From Bacteroidota bacterium (GTDB lineage: Bacteria > Bacteroidota > Bacteroidia > Cytophagales > Cyclobacteriaceae): DNA of 64,000 nt. How positions within the stretch are numbered: position 1 is the first letter of the stretch; each line of letters begins with the position of its first letter. Shown here one piece after another: positions 26,898 to 36,450 of the stretch. Under the pieces are notes generated by a model, which saw only the letters and a list, made by a program, of their open reading frames with translations, searched no databases and was not told the DNA's origin. The stretch is taken from assembly GCA_016178785.1 (NCBI GenBank), contig JACOSO010000023.1, forward strand, positions 62,001-126,000, read 5' to 3'. The translations under genes and the position numbers were made by a program.

Positions 26898-28310
26898 TCA
26901 AAAAATTGAGCGGAACAGCAAGAACAACGAACCACCAAGGATCATCACCACAGGTAGTGTAAGGAACCAGGCGATAAGAATGTTTCGCACCGTATCCGGT
27001 TGCAGGTTTTTCACCCCTTTGCTTGCTACCATACTTCCTGCAATTCCAGAAGATAAAACATGAGTGGTGCTCACCGGCCAACCGAATCTGGAAGACAAGC
27101 CAATCGTGATCGAAGCAACCATTTCTGCGCTTGCGCCTTGAGCATAAGTAAGATGTTCCTTCCCAATTTTTTCACCTACTGTTTTTACAATCCTTTTCCA
27201 GCCGATCATTGTGCCTAAGCCTAAGGACAAGGAAATTAAAACGATTACCCACCGTGGCGAATAGTCTGTGATTTTTCTCACTTTCTTCAGTTCATCTTTC
27301 AAAGAGCCTTTCTCTTTATCGCTGAGTCGTACTTCTTCTTTGTCGATTAAAGATTTGATATTCCGATCCATTAACATCACATCCTTGCGTGCTTCAAATT
27401 TTTTGTCTTTTTGAATATCGTTTACAAAAGTGGCGGAAGAAAATACCGCCAGAAGCCTTGAGTTCATGGCTTTGGTGTCAGACAATTTTTTCTTGTCAAG
27501 TAGCGACAATGTAGAGGAATCGATGGAAGAAATAGCAAGCTCGATCTTGTGTAGTGAGGGGGGAAGTTTGTGTACATCAAAATTGCTATCCAGTGCAAAA
27601 TATGCTGGCACAATCCCAATAAGGATGAGCATCATCAAGCCCACGCCTTTTTGCCCATCGTTTTGTCCATGAAAAAAACTCACCAACGTGCAGGTAAGAA
27701 AAAGAATGCCGCGTACCCAGGTTGGTGGTGGTTGGTTCTTTTTCGGTTCTCTGAACAGCATGTCTTCCATCGGGGTTTTGCGTGTGGCCACACGAAGGAA
27801 GTACATGAGTATAATCGTCATTGTAAATCCGAACAAAGGTGAGAGCAACAAAGAATAACCAATCTCTTTCGCTTTGCCCCAATTTACAGCATCGCCAGAA
27901 GCTTGAGGAAGTACTGAATATGCAAGGGCCACACCAAGTATTGAACCGATCAACGTATGTGAACTTGAACAGGGAATACCAAAATACCATGTGAGCAAAT
28001 TCCAGAATATGGCTGTCAGCAGCAAGGCTAAGATCATCGCCAAACTGTGCGAAATGTTTTGATCAACCAGGGTCTCTACCGGCAACAGATTAACAATGCT
28101 CATTGCCACTGCAATACCTCCTGTAAGCACACCTAAAAAATTCCATGTGGCAGACCAAATCACTGCAATCCAAGGCTTGAGGGTATTGGTGTATATTACT
28201 GTTGCTACAGCATTGGCTGTGTCATGAAAGCCATTGACAAATTCAAAGGCACATGCTGCAAAAAGGCAGAGAACTAGGAGAGCTGAATAGCTAAAATCAA
28301 GATCAAACAT
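26898..28310 (-). CDS. PiT-family inorganic phosphate transporter
   Basis: 470 aa integral membrane protein with the two PiT signature repeats, FEFVNGFHDTANAVATVIYT near the N-terminus and GWPVSTTHVLSSGIAGSMVA near the C-terminus. Between them is a large cytoplasmic loop (about 240-350) rich in Lys, Asp and Ser. It imports phosphate, usually as a metal-phosphate complex, with H+ or Na+. The DUF47/PhoU-like partner often adjacent in Bacteroidota is not in this window. Confidence 0.93.
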   Translation of the reverse strand: MFDLDFSYSALLVLCLFAACAFEFVNGFHDTANAVATVIYTNTLKPWIAVIWSATWNFLGVLTGGIAVAMSIVNLLPVETLVDQNISHSLAMILALLLTAIFWNLLTWYFGIPCSSSHTLIGSILGVALAYSVLPQASGDAVNWGKAKEIGYSLLLSPLFGFTMTIILMYFLRVATRKTPMEDMLFREPKKNQPPPTWVRGILFLTCTLVSFFHGQNDGQKGVGLMMLILIGIVPAYFALDSNFDVHKLPPSLHKIELAISSIDSSTLSLLDKKKLSDTKAMNSRLLAVFSSATFVNDIQKDKKFEARKDVMLMDRNIKSLIDKEEVRLSDKEKGSLKDELKKVRKITDYSPRWVIVLISLSLGLGTMIGWKRIVKTVGEKIGKEHLTYAQGASAEMVASITIGLSSRFGWPVSTTHVLSSGIAGSMVASKGVKNLQPDTVRNILIAWFLTLPVVMILGGSLFLLFRSIF

Positions 28311-28751
28311 AAAAATAGGTTAGGGCAAAGGTAGCGTTCAGGTCAGTGGCCAATGTTAAGCCAATGTTACCATTTTTTCCTTTCAAAAAAAGTGAAAGGT
28401 TAGGTGGTTTTCTTACCTGTGATTATTCGAACAAGGCTGATCAGAGTGACAAGTGTCCATGCCCACAAGTATGATGAAAGGAACATAGTTGATCAAAATT
28501 GAAGCAAGACCACAAAAGACCTGCCCCACAGATTCATCAAAATATAGAAAAGGCTTTCTGCTGAAATCTTTTTGAGAAGATTCAATAGAAATGCAATCAA
28601 CAGAATTTGTCACACCTAGAAAACCAATCCAGTGTAGTACGTTCATGGTTTCAAAATAAGGATACTTGTTTTTTCTAAGCGAATTGTATGTTGTCAATAT
28701 TAATTAATACACCTACTTTGGCGCGCGTTAAACCTAAACCTGAATTCTTGC
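28311..28751. other. Intergenic gap between divergent transporter genes; weak ORF only
   Basis: This gap precedes the phosphate transporter (minus) and the POT transporter (plus). A minus-strand frame at 28413-28697, with an internal ATG giving about 77 aa, has one possible membrane segment (LASILINYVPFIILVGM) but no family resemblance, and I treat it as doubtful. Upstream of the POT gene, TTG and TACTTTG about 20 nt apart (near 28690-28722) could form a promoter. Confidence 0.3.
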
Positions 28752-30008
28752 ATGAGTTTTACTGATCGGCTCACGATCCTTCGCACCGGCTTCACGTCAA
28801 CATTCTGGATTGCCAATACACTTGAGCTTTTTGAGAGACTGGCTTTTTATGGTTCCAAAGCTGTACTCGCTTATTATCTGGCTAACAAGGTTGGGCTTCA
28901 TGATGAGGCGGCAACAATCACTGGCTGGTTTTCTACCATAATTTTTTCCTTGCCGATTATCGCAGGGGTATTTGTAGATCGCTATGGATTTAAAAAAACG
29001 TTGATGACCTGCTTCGGTATTTTTGCAGTCGGTTATTTCAGTATTGGTCTTGCCGGCATGCAGTGGAGTGCACCAATAACAAATGTGATCGGAGTTCGTA
29101 ATTACGTAATCTTTGCTATTTTGATTACGGCAATGGGCGGGTCTCTTATCAAACCTTGCATTGTTGGCACTGTGGCGAAAACCTCCACGCCCGAGTCAAA
29201 GCCACTCGGGTTTTCTATTTATTATACATTAGTGAATTTGGGTGGCGCGTTAGGGCCAGTCGTTGCGTTAAACATCAGAGAGGATTTGGGCATTGAGTAT
29301 GTCCTTATCATGTCCGCCATTACATCTGCCATTCTTTTCGTTTGCACTTTTTTATTTTTTAAGGAAATAGAGAACGGGGGTGAAGACAAGCGCACTTTCG
29401 GAAAAGTTTTTCAAGACATGGTGCTTGTCTTTAAGAATTTCAAATTCATCAGCTTCCTCGCAATCTTTTCCATTTTCTGGTTGATATTCTGGCAGATCTA
29501 TTACTTGCTTCCCTTCTACGCCACTGAAGTTCTTAAATTTAAAAGGTTTGAGCTATTAGAATCGCTAGATGCATTGGCCGTCATTCTCCTAACCGTGCCT
29601 ATGGGGGCCTTGCTAAAAAACTGGAAACCATATTATGTAATGATATTGGGTTTTGTGCTCGGAAGCCTTGCGTGGTTTGTAGTCGGAGTGGTTGTCACAG
29701 TAAAGTTTGTAGTTATAGGTGTTTTTCTTTTTGGATTGGCCGATGCAACCCAAACACCGCGCTTCTATGATTATGTAAGTTCGTTCGCACCGAAACACCA
29801 GGTAGGAACATTTATGGGATTCGCTTTTTTGCCCGTAGCGATAGGTTCTTTTATGGCAGGCTATCTGGCCGACTGGTTGCGGCTGACTTTCATGAGTACC
29901 AATCCATCGATGATGTGGTATATCCTTGCAGGACTTGGTGCGATAGGAACATTGCTTGTCATTATTCACAATGCTGCTTTTGCTAAGACGGTTGATGTAC
30001 GGGCGTAA
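28752..30008 (+). CDS. POT/PTR-family peptide MFS transporter
   Basis: 418 aa with 12 predicted helices. The POT hallmark lies in TM1 as ELFERLAFYGSKAVLAYYL, close to the family ExxERFxYYG motif. GVFVDRYGFKKTL is the MFS loop 2-3 signature and GGSLIKPCIVGTVA follows in TM4. It should import di- or tripeptides or related solutes with protons. It is shorter than typical POTs (about 450-500 aa). An OPT-family oligopeptide transporter follows 70 nt downstream, so the two probably form a peptide-uptake operon. Confidence 0.82.
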   Translation: MSFTDRLTILRTGFTSTFWIANTLELFERLAFYGSKAVLAYYLANKVGLHDEAATITGWFSTIIFSLPIIAGVFVDRYGFKKTLMTCFGIFAVGYFSIGLAGMQWSAPITNVIGVRNYVIFAILITAMGGSLIKPCIVGTVAKTSTPESKPLGFSIYYTLVNLGGALGPVVALNIREDLGIEYVLIMSAITSAILFVCTFLFFKEIENGGEDKRTFGKVFQDMVLVFKNFKFISFLAIFSIFWLIFWQIYYLLPFYATEVLKFKRFELLESLDALAVILLTVPMGALLKNWKPYYVMILGFVLGSLAWFVVGVVVTVKFVVIGVFLFGLADATQTPRFYDYVSSFAPKHQVGTFMGFAFLPVAIGSFMAGYLADWLRLTFMSTNPSMMWYILAGLGAIGTLLVIIHNAAFAKTVDVRA

Positions 30009-30078
30009 TGTTTACGAACCTTACTCGACCTTTGAAATAAAAAACCCAGACATCAAAAACCTAATTACTGGTTAACCT

Positions 30079-32124
30079 ATGTCCAATCCTTTCAAACCAT
30101 ATGTGGCTCCTGAGCAAAACATTGCCGAGCTCACAATCAAATCCATTTTGCTCGGATGTTTTTTTGGAATTGTGTTTGGATGTTCAACTACTTATCTGGC
30201 GATCAAAGCCGGGCTTACGGTTACAGCATCAATCCCGATTGCCGTGATCGCAATCACCCTGGGAAGAAAACTTCTGAAGACAACGATTCTCGAAAATAAC
30301 ATTATTCAAACAGCCGGATCTGCGGGAGAATCGATTGCTGGCGGTGTTGCTTTTACTCTTCCAGGATTTCTGTTTCTATCGGCCGATGAAAATGGAAATA
30401 TCAACAGTGCGGAGTATTTCAACTACTTCACTATTTTTTCTTTGGCAGCTTTAGGTGGAATGCTTGGTACGATGATGATGATTCCATTGCGAAGATCATT
30501 GATCGTAAAAGAGCACGGGGCTCTTCCTTATCCAGAAGGAACTGCCTGCGCATCAGTGTTGCAGGCTGGTGAGAAAGGCGGAGTCTTTGCGCAAACTGCT
30601 TTTGTCGGAATGGGAGTAGCATTTGTCTATGCCATGTTGCAGAAAGTTTTTCATGTGATTGCCGAGACTCCTGCATTTGTAACTAAGCAAGTAAATAAGT
30701 TCTGGCCATCAGCAACCATCAATGGCGAGATCACACCCGAGTATTTGGGGGTGGGCTACATCATCGGCCCAAGAATTTCCGGAGTGCTGGTTGCGGGATC
30801 TGTACTCGCGTGGTGGGCAATCATTCCTTTGCTCGCCACCCTCGTTCCATTCGAGACCGTGGCTCATCAGTTGGTGACTCTCGGTTATCTTAAAGACCTA
30901 ACGGTTTCCGGAGGCAAAGGCAACTGGGATCCGGTGACGAAAACTTTTGCAAATCCGGCAAGCGCATTGTATTTCGCATACATCCGACAAATTGGCGCGG
31001 GAGCAGTTGCAGCCGGTGGTTTTATTACACTAATGAAAACCATTCCTACCATTGTAAGTTCGTTCCGGGAAAGCATGGGCTCGCTGAAAGAAAAGGGTGA
31101 AGCCGGGATCTTGCGTACGGAAAGAGATTTATCATTTAAAGTAGTAATTATAGGAAGCCTTTTGCTTGTCGTCTTGATTGCAATTCTCCCAAAAATCCCT
31201 GGAGACAGCATTGCGCAAAAGGGCTTGCTTGGCGTTTTAATCATTACCTTCGGTTTCTTTTTTGTTACTGTGGCCAGTCGCATTGTGGGCTTAGTTGGAA
31301 CAAGTAATAGCCCTATCAGCGGAATGACCATTGCCACCTTAATGGGCACTTGTTTAATTTTTACGGCCGTAGGTTGGACAGGCAAAATGTACGAACCGAT
31401 GGCGCTCGTGGTAGGTGGAATTATTTGTATCGCGGCAGCAAACGCGGGAGGTACATCTCAAGATTTGAAAACAGGTTTTATTATAGGTGCAACCCCCAGG
31501 CATCAACAGATTGCTTTATTTATTGGGGCACTGGTTTCTTCGGTGGCCATAGGTATCATAATTAAGATATTGGACACTCCGACTCCCGACCTCCTGGCTG
31601 CAGATCCTTTTGTTAAGCACGCTATTGGCACAAAATATCCTGCACCTCAGGCTACATTAATGGCCACCCTCATTAAAGGAATTTTGTCGTTCAACCTGGA
31701 TTGGCAATATGTGATGGTTGGTTTTTTCATTGCCATCACACTTGAACTCTGTGGCATAAAAGCGTTGGCCTTTGCTATTGGGCTGTACTTACCGTTGGCA
31801 ACCACACTACCGATTTTCATTGGGGGCGCGATAAAAGGAATCATTGATTGGCGCATAGAAAAGAAGCATGAGAAGAAGGAAGAAGATGATCTCGGTCGCG
31901 GAAATTTATTCGCTACTGGCTTGATTGCGGGCGGAGCAATTTCAGGAGTTGTGGTTGCTGTGTTGTCGGTGTTTTACTACGAAGCTTTGCAATCGATCAG
32001 CTTTGAGCATGGATTAACTGAATTGTTAAGTGAAAATGGCTATCAGATTTTCGGCACGCTTTGCTTCTTGATAATGGCCGCCATCCTTGCTCGAACTGCA
32101 ATGAAGAAGACAGAAACTACTTAA
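30079..32124 (+). CDS. OPT-family oligopeptide transporter
   Basis: 681 aa, about 16 predicted transmembrane helices. OPT landmarks: ELTIKSILLGCFFGIVFG at the start, AIKAGLTVTASIPIAV, HGALPYPEGTACASVLQAGE, and NAGGTSQDLKTGFIIGATPR. OPT proteins move oligopeptides, or in the YSL branch metal chelates, by proton coupling. The bacterial branch is usually annotated as an oligopeptide transporter. The gene lies just behind the POT transporter and is convergent with the zeta-like module, overlapping its stop by a few bases. Confidence 0.93.
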   Translation: MSNPFKPYVAPEQNIAELTIKSILLGCFFGIVFGCSTTYLAIKAGLTVTASIPIAVIAITLGRKLLKTTILENNIIQTAGSAGESIAGGVAFTLPGFLFLSADENGNINSAEYFNYFTIFSLAALGGMLGTMMMIPLRRSLIVKEHGALPYPEGTACASVLQAGEKGGVFAQTAFVGMGVAFVYAMLQKVFHVIAETPAFVTKQVNKFWPSATINGEITPEYLGVGYIIGPRISGVLVAGSVLAWWAIIPLLATLVPFETVAHQLVTLGYLKDLTVSGGKGNWDPVTKTFANPASALYFAYIRQIGAGAVAAGGFITLMKTIPTIVSSFRESMGSLKEKGEAGILRTERDLSFKVVIIGSLLLVVLIAILPKIPGDSIAQKGLLGVLIITFGFFFVTVASRIVGLVGTSNSPISGMTIATLMGTCLIFTAVGWTGKMYEPMALVVGGIICIAAANAGGTSQDLKTGFIIGATPRHQQIALFIGALVSSVAIGIIIKILDTPTPDLLAADPFVKHAIGTKYPAPQATLMATLIKGILSFNLDWQYVMVGFFIAITLELCGIKALAFAIGLYLPLATTLPIFIGGAIKGIIDWRIEKKHEKKEEDDLGRGNLFATGLIAGGAISGVVVAVLSVFYYEALQSISFEHGLTELLSENGYQIFGTLCFLIMAAILARTAMKKTETT

Positions 32125-32281
32125 TCTTAATGCTTCTGGCCTTTATGCGAACGACCTTTCCATTTCTTGAAACCACAAGTTCACCATCTTCTTTCTGAGC
32201 GTGTTCGATGAGTCGCCTGATCGCGAGCTTAACACCATCGGTAATTTTATCAAGTAATGGATCGGATTCTACGGGAATCAT
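32117..32281 (-). CDS. Small partner protein of the zeta-like kinase (putative antitoxin)
   Basis: 54 aa from ATG 32281 (MIPVESDPLLDKITDG); a TTG eight codons upstream is also open. The ATG overlaps the kinase stop as ATGA, so translation is coupled. The pattern GVKLAIRRLIEH followed by GELVVSRNGKVVRIKA resembles the short proteins (A..L.EH..G....V.R.GKVV.I) found next to zeta-like kinases in other phyla. Antitoxin function is inferred from pairing only. The gene follows rather than precedes the kinase gene, contrary to most toxin-antitoxin pairs. Confidence 0.65.
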   Translation of the reverse strand: MIPVESDPLLDKITDGVKLAIRRLIEHAQKEDGELVVSRNGKVVRIKARSIKIK

Positions 32282-32847
32282 TGATTTGCTTGTATTGTTT
32301 TCCAAAGTTCATCATTATAAACGTAATTAGCCAGTGAAGAATTTCCACCAGCTATTGTTACAGGGGCCTCGAATGAGTTATTATAAAAAATCCATTTGTC
32401 AGCTAAGTTTTTATAGGTACTGAAAAAATTATCCACACCACGTTTATATCTTCTTTCTATTACATCAGGAGGAATATTGTGTCCCCCCTTTTCGACTCTT
32501 GATTTCACTCTTGCTTTGGCTAAATCAACCGATTCAAGCCAAAAATAAATCAGGACTACCGTGAATCCGTATTTTTTGGCCTGGTTGATAAGTTGAACAT
32601 AACTACGTGTTGCAAGTGTAGTTTCAAAACCAAAATCAACTTTTGATTTGAGCAATTCTTTTACTCGTTGTAACATTATTCTGCCTGCCTGAAAAGAAAC
32701 TGTCTCCGGTTGAAATGGGGAGAGACCTCTAGCAATCTCGTCCGCATTGACAAACTCTTTACAATTGAGAATCTCTGGAAGCACAGTATATGAGGCGGTA
32801 GTTTTTCCTGCTCCGTTGCAGCCAGCAATGACGTAGAGATTTGGCAT
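32278..32847 (-). CDS. Zeta-toxin-like P-loop kinase
   Basis: 189 aa. Walker A is GCNGAGKTT (residues 9-17). It is followed by FVNADEIARGLSPFQPETVS, VDFGFETTLATRSYVQLI and the lid-like RVKSRVEKGGHNIPPDVIERR written in parts (RVKSRVEKGG, HNIPPDVIERRY). These match the zeta-toxin family of small-molecule kinases; UDP-N-acetylglucosamine phosphorylation is known for true zeta toxins, but many such proteins are uncharacterised. It forms a two-gene module with the 54-aa downstream protein. It could be a kinase with another substrate rather than a toxin. Confidence 0.85.
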   Translation of the reverse strand: MPNLYVIAGCNGAGKTTASYTVLPEILNCKEFVNADEIARGLSPFQPETVSFQAGRIMLQRVKELLKSKVDFGFETTLATRSYVQLINQAKKYGFTVVLIYFWLESVDLAKARVKSRVEKGGHNIPPDVIERRYKRGVDNFFSTYKNLADKWIFYNNSFEAPVTIAGGNSSLANYVYNDELWKTIQANQ

Positions 32848-32895
32848 CTATAGCAAATTACGTAAGATTAGAGAAAGACGAAATTATGGAGACAT

Positions 32896-34620
32896 TTACC
32901 CCACTATCTCTTTTCCGATTGCTTTGATCTTATCGTCTAATAATTTTTCTTTAGACGTGAAATCAGCAGCTGTATTAAGGTTACTCTTCACGCTAACATA
33001 AAACTTGATTTTTGGCTCGGTGCCGGAGGGGCGCACTGAAATTTTAGAACCTTGATCTGTGTAAAATTGGAGGACATCCGATTTCGGAAGAAGAATTTCT
33101 GAAGTCTTTCCGTTGGCCATATTTTTCTCAACGCTGATTTTATAATCCAGCTGCCGCTCTATTTTTTCCCCCGCTAAAGTTTGGGGAGGGTCGTTCCTGA
33201 ATTTTTCCATCATAGCTTTGATCTGTTGCTCACCATCTGCGCCAGTCCGAACCAAGTTGATCAATCCCTCTTTGTACAAACCATTTTCGACATACATTTG
33301 AAGAAGCCAATCGTACAAGGTCTTGCCTTCATCTTTAGCAGCGGCAGCCATGGCTGCAAAAAATGCACACGCACTCACAGCGTCTTTGTCGCGCACAAAA
33401 TCTCCAACCATATAACCATAACTTTCTTCCCCGGCAGCTATAAATTTTTTCTTACCATCGAGTTCACTCATCAATTCAGCGATGTACTTGAAACCAGTAA
33501 GTGTATTGTAGCACTCAACACCAAGATTACGCGCCATGTCATCAACCAATTCTGAAGTCACGATTGTCTTGGCGATATAGGCATCATTTTTTTCTTTGAG
33601 ATTCTTCAAGATGAACCACATCATCAAACTGAATCCCTGATTTCCGTTCAATAGAAAAAAATCGCCCCTGTCATTCTTAATTCCAAAGCCAACTCTATCC
33701 GTATCAGGGTCTGTTGCCATCACAAGTTCGGCATTGACTGTTTTTGCTTTCTTCAACGCCATTTCCATTGCAGATTGCTCTTCGGGGTTCGGTGAATGGA
33801 TGGTTGGAAAATTTCCATCAGGATTTTTTTGTTCCTCAACAACGGTTACATTCTCGAAACCGAGTCGCTTTAGACATTCAGGTACCATAGTGATCCCCGC
33901 TCCGTGTAGACTTGAATAGACCAATGAAATATTTTTCTGCCTGGCAATGCTTTCTTTTTTCGGAATCCGTTGAATGACTTCTTTGTAATACGCGTCCTCC
34001 ACAGCATTGCTTATCGATTTTATTTTTGATGGATCGGCAGTAAATTTTATTTGATCAAAATCGGTGATCGCATTCACCTCTGTGATCACATTTTTGTCAT
34101 GAGGCGGAACAAGTTGTGCGCCTTCATTCCAATAAGCCTTGTAGCCGTTGTATTCTTTCGGATTGTGCGAGGCGGTGATTACGATGCCCGAATCACATTT
34201 TAAATACCGAATAGCGAACGAAAGGAGAGGAGTTGGACGAAGCTCTGTGAATAAATGAACTGTTATTCCGTTGGCGGAAAAAATATTCGCTGTTATCTGT
34301 GCAAAGAATTTACTGTTGTTGCGACTATCATATGCAATGGCAACCTGAATTGGCTTTGAGGAAAAAGATTTTTTCAAGTAGTTCGCCAAACCCTGTGTTG
34401 CCGCCCCAATAGTATATTGGTTCATGCAATTCGAACCAACACCCATGAGACCGCGCAGACCACCAGTGCCGAATTCAAGGTCTTTGTAAAAACTGTCAAT
34501 TAACAATTTTTGATCAGCGCTTGCAAGAAGTTTCCGGACTTGCTCTTTGGTGACATCATCAATATTGCTGTTGAGCCAATGATTTGCTTTGGCTTTTGCA
34601 TTTTCAAGATGGGATGGCAT
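32896..34620 (-). CDS. Phosphoglucomutase/phosphomannomutase, alpha-D-phosphohexomutase family
   Basis: 574 aa, matching the long PgcA/PGM2-like branch. Motifs in order: phosphoserine loop VITASHNPKEYNGYKAYW, Mg-binding ATDPDTDRVG, sugar-binding AAGEESYGYM, and phosphate-binding VRPSGTEPKIKF. It interconverts hexose 1- and 6-phosphates through a bisphosphate intermediate in the cytoplasm. Glucose versus mannose preference cannot be read by eye. It lies 8 nt downstream of the HPPD gene, though the two have no evident metabolic link. Confidence 0.94.
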   Translation of the reverse strand: MPSHLENAKAKANHWLNSNIDDVTKEQVRKLLASADQKLLIDSFYKDLEFGTGGLRGLMGVGSNCMNQYTIGAATQGLANYLKKSFSSKPIQVAIAYDSRNNSKFFAQITANIFSANGITVHLFTELRPTPLLSFAIRYLKCDSGIVITASHNPKEYNGYKAYWNEGAQLVPPHDKNVITEVNAITDFDQIKFTADPSKIKSISNAVEDAYYKEVIQRIPKKESIARQKNISLVYSSLHGAGITMVPECLKRLGFENVTVVEEQKNPDGNFPTIHSPNPEEQSAMEMALKKAKTVNAELVMATDPDTDRVGFGIKNDRGDFFLLNGNQGFSLMMWFILKNLKEKNDAYIAKTIVTSELVDDMARNLGVECYNTLTGFKYIAELMSELDGKKKFIAAGEESYGYMVGDFVRDKDAVSACAFFAAMAAAAKDEGKTLYDWLLQMYVENGLYKEGLINLVRTGADGEQQIKAMMEKFRNDPPQTLAGEKIERQLDYKISVEKNMANGKTSEILLPKSDVLQFYTDQGSKISVRPSGTEPKIKFYVSVKSNLNTAADFTSKEKLLDDKIKAIGKEIVG

Positions 34621-34628
34621 AGTTATGA

Positions 34629-35723
34629 TTAAAGATTTCCTCTCAATGCCTGCTCGTGTTCAATGGCCTCGAAGAGGGCTTTGAAATTTCCTTTACCGAA
34701 AGATTTGGCTCCATGGCGTTCGATGATTTCAAAAAACAATGTGGGTCTGTCTTGCACCGGCTTAGAAAATATTTGCAACAAATAACCTTCTTCATCACGA
34801 TCGATAAGGACGTTCAGTTTTTGCAATTCTTTCCAATCTTCGTTGATGTGGCCAACACGTTCTTTTACATCATCATAATAAACTTCGGGTACGTGCAAGA
34901 ACTCTATCCCGCGGTTTCTTAATTCACTTACGGTATGAATGATGTCATCTGTAGCTATGGCAATATGCTGCACTCCTGCTCCGTGATAAAAATCGAGATA
35001 CTCTTCGATCTGTGATTTCCTTTTTCCTTTGGCCGGTTCATTGATTGGGAATTTGATGTAGCCGTTTCCGTTTGAAACCACTTTGCTCATCAGTGCGCTG
35101 TATTCGGTCGAGATGTCTTTGTCATCAAAAGTGATTAGTAATTTGAAGCCCATCACATCTTCATAAAATTTTACCCATTTATTCATTTGGCCAAGCTCAA
35201 CATTGCCCACGCAATGATCAACATGTTTCAATCCGATAGGAGAGACCTTCAAATTGCTTTTCACTGCTTTGAATCCGGGAAGAAATGCACCCTTGTAATT
35301 TTTCCTTTCCACGAATGTGTGAATGGTGTCTCCGTAAGTCTTAATAGAGGAGAGAACTACTTCACCAAATTCATCTTTTAAAGTCTTTGGCTCGTGCACT
35401 GCCACTCCTCCCCGCATTAAAGTTTCCTGAAATGATTTGGTGGCATCATCAACCCAGAGGGCTAATACTTTTACGCCATCGCCATGTTTGCCAACGTGCT
35501 TGTTGATTTCAGAATCAGGAACCAGAGACGTAGTTAAAACAAAACGAATTTTATGCTGCTGCACTACATATGAAGCTCTGTCGCGCACGCCTGTCTCAGG
35601 GCCTGCATACGCTACCAACTCAAATCCAAAACAATGCTGGTAATACAAAGCGGTTTGTTTGGCATTGCCCACATAAAATTCGATGTGGTCGGTGCCGTTG
35701 AGGGGAAGGAAATCGGTTGGCAT
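34629..35723 (-). CDS. hppD: 4-hydroxyphenylpyruvate dioxygenase
   Basis: 364 aa, two VOC-fold domains. The iron ligands are visible: H170 in LKHVDHCVGN, H253 in GAGVQHIAIATDD, and E332 in PTLFFEIIERHG. The C-terminal GKGNFKALFEAIEHEQ is also typical. It converts 4-hydroxyphenylpyruvate to homogentisate in tyrosine degradation. Homogentisate dioxygenase is not in the window. Tryptophan dioxygenase and glutaryl-CoA dehydrogenase lie 4-5 kb away. Confidence 0.97.
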   Translation of the reverse strand: MPTDFLPLNGTDHIEFYVGNAKQTALYYQHCFGFELVAYAGPETGVRDRASYVVQQHKIRFVLTTSLVPDSEINKHVGKHGDGVKVLALWVDDATKSFQETLMRGGVAVHEPKTLKDEFGEVVLSSIKTYGDTIHTFVERKNYKGAFLPGFKAVKSNLKVSPIGLKHVDHCVGNVELGQMNKWVKFYEDVMGFKLLITFDDKDISTEYSALMSKVVSNGNGYIKFPINEPAKGKRKSQIEEYLDFYHGAGVQHIAIATDDIIHTVSELRNRGIEFLHVPEVYYDDVKERVGHINEDWKELQKLNVLIDRDEEGYLLQIFSKPVQDRPTLFFEIIERHGAKSFGKGNFKALFEAIEHEQALRGNL

Positions 35724-36042
35724 AATTTGAAAATTTGAGGAGTAAATTTAACCCGGATTATTCATTTTGAAAATGGTACACTTTGTCAACAATATTCATA
35801 ACCTGTAAAAAGGGATGATTTATGTGATTCTCACAATAAAACTTTCATTTTTCTCATTTTCCCCATAACATGAAGCAGGCATTAAAAACAATCGGCTGCG
35901 AAAAAATTCAGGGTAATCAAACAAATCAGTAGCTCAACCAAAGTATTTCATGGGGAGCCAAAACTAATCACTTTGCCCAAGCATAATTCAGGTAAATTTT
36001 TAAAATCGAAGCCATTTCCATAATCTTGGAAAAATTTTGAAC
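35724..36042. repeat. Intergenic gap with a copy of the dispersed repeat seen at 8106
   Basis: ACCCGGATTATTCAT at 35751-35765 matches the repeat head at 8106-8120 and is followed, as there, by an AT-rich stretch with GATGATTTATGTGATTCTCA (35813-35832). The rest of the gap shows no open frame or strong hairpin. Confidence 0.45.
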
Positions 36043-36447
36043 ATGGACATCAAAGCATTGGACAAAGCTATTCAGGAGATAGCCGTCAGGCGAAATGAGT
36101 TAAAGAAGATTGATTACAATAACCCCAAATACGATGATCTCGAAGAGGAGCTTCACGATTTGGAGGATGCGCTTCAGGTTAAGTATGGCGAATATTTGGA
36201 AGAGGCCTTACAAGAAGTCCACGACAAACTTGCTCCGGATACCGATATTCTCTTTCCGATTGCCTATTTCGCCAAGACCTATACGATCAACGCAAATAAT
36301 GAATTTGCCGTGACCAGTGCTGAAGGCGTTTTTGTAGAAGTTGATTCTATGCCGGGTAAAGAAACCAAACTGGTGATTGTTCCTAATCCTTTGCGAATAT
36401 TATTGAATACCAAAGAAAAACAGCAGGTGGTTTGGAGTGCGGTGTAA
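36043..36447 (+). CDS. Conserved hypothetical cytoplasmic protein
   Basis: 134 aa from ATG 36043; a TTG two codons earlier is less likely. The N-terminal half is a charged coiled coil (KALDKAIQEIAVRRNELKKI, then DDLEEELHDLEDALQVKYG). The C-terminal half is beta-rich (EFAVTSAEGVFVEVDSMPG, TKLVIVPNPLRILLN). I recall similar short proteins in Cytophagales genomes but no functional assignment. No signal peptide, no membrane segment. It is convergent with the DUF3667 gene, 3 nt apart. Confidence 0.7.
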   Translation: MDIKALDKAIQEIAVRRNELKKIDYNNPKYDDLEEELHDLEDALQVKYGEYLEEALQEVHDKLAPDTDILFPIAYFAKTYTINANNEFAVTSAEGVFVEVDSMPGKETKLVIVPNPLRILLNTKEKQQVVWSAV

Positions 36448-36450
36448 AGT

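Noticed and set aside
26746-27063. Plus-strand frame of 105 codons
   Set aside because: Most of it is antisense to the phosphate transporter and it resembles no protein family.
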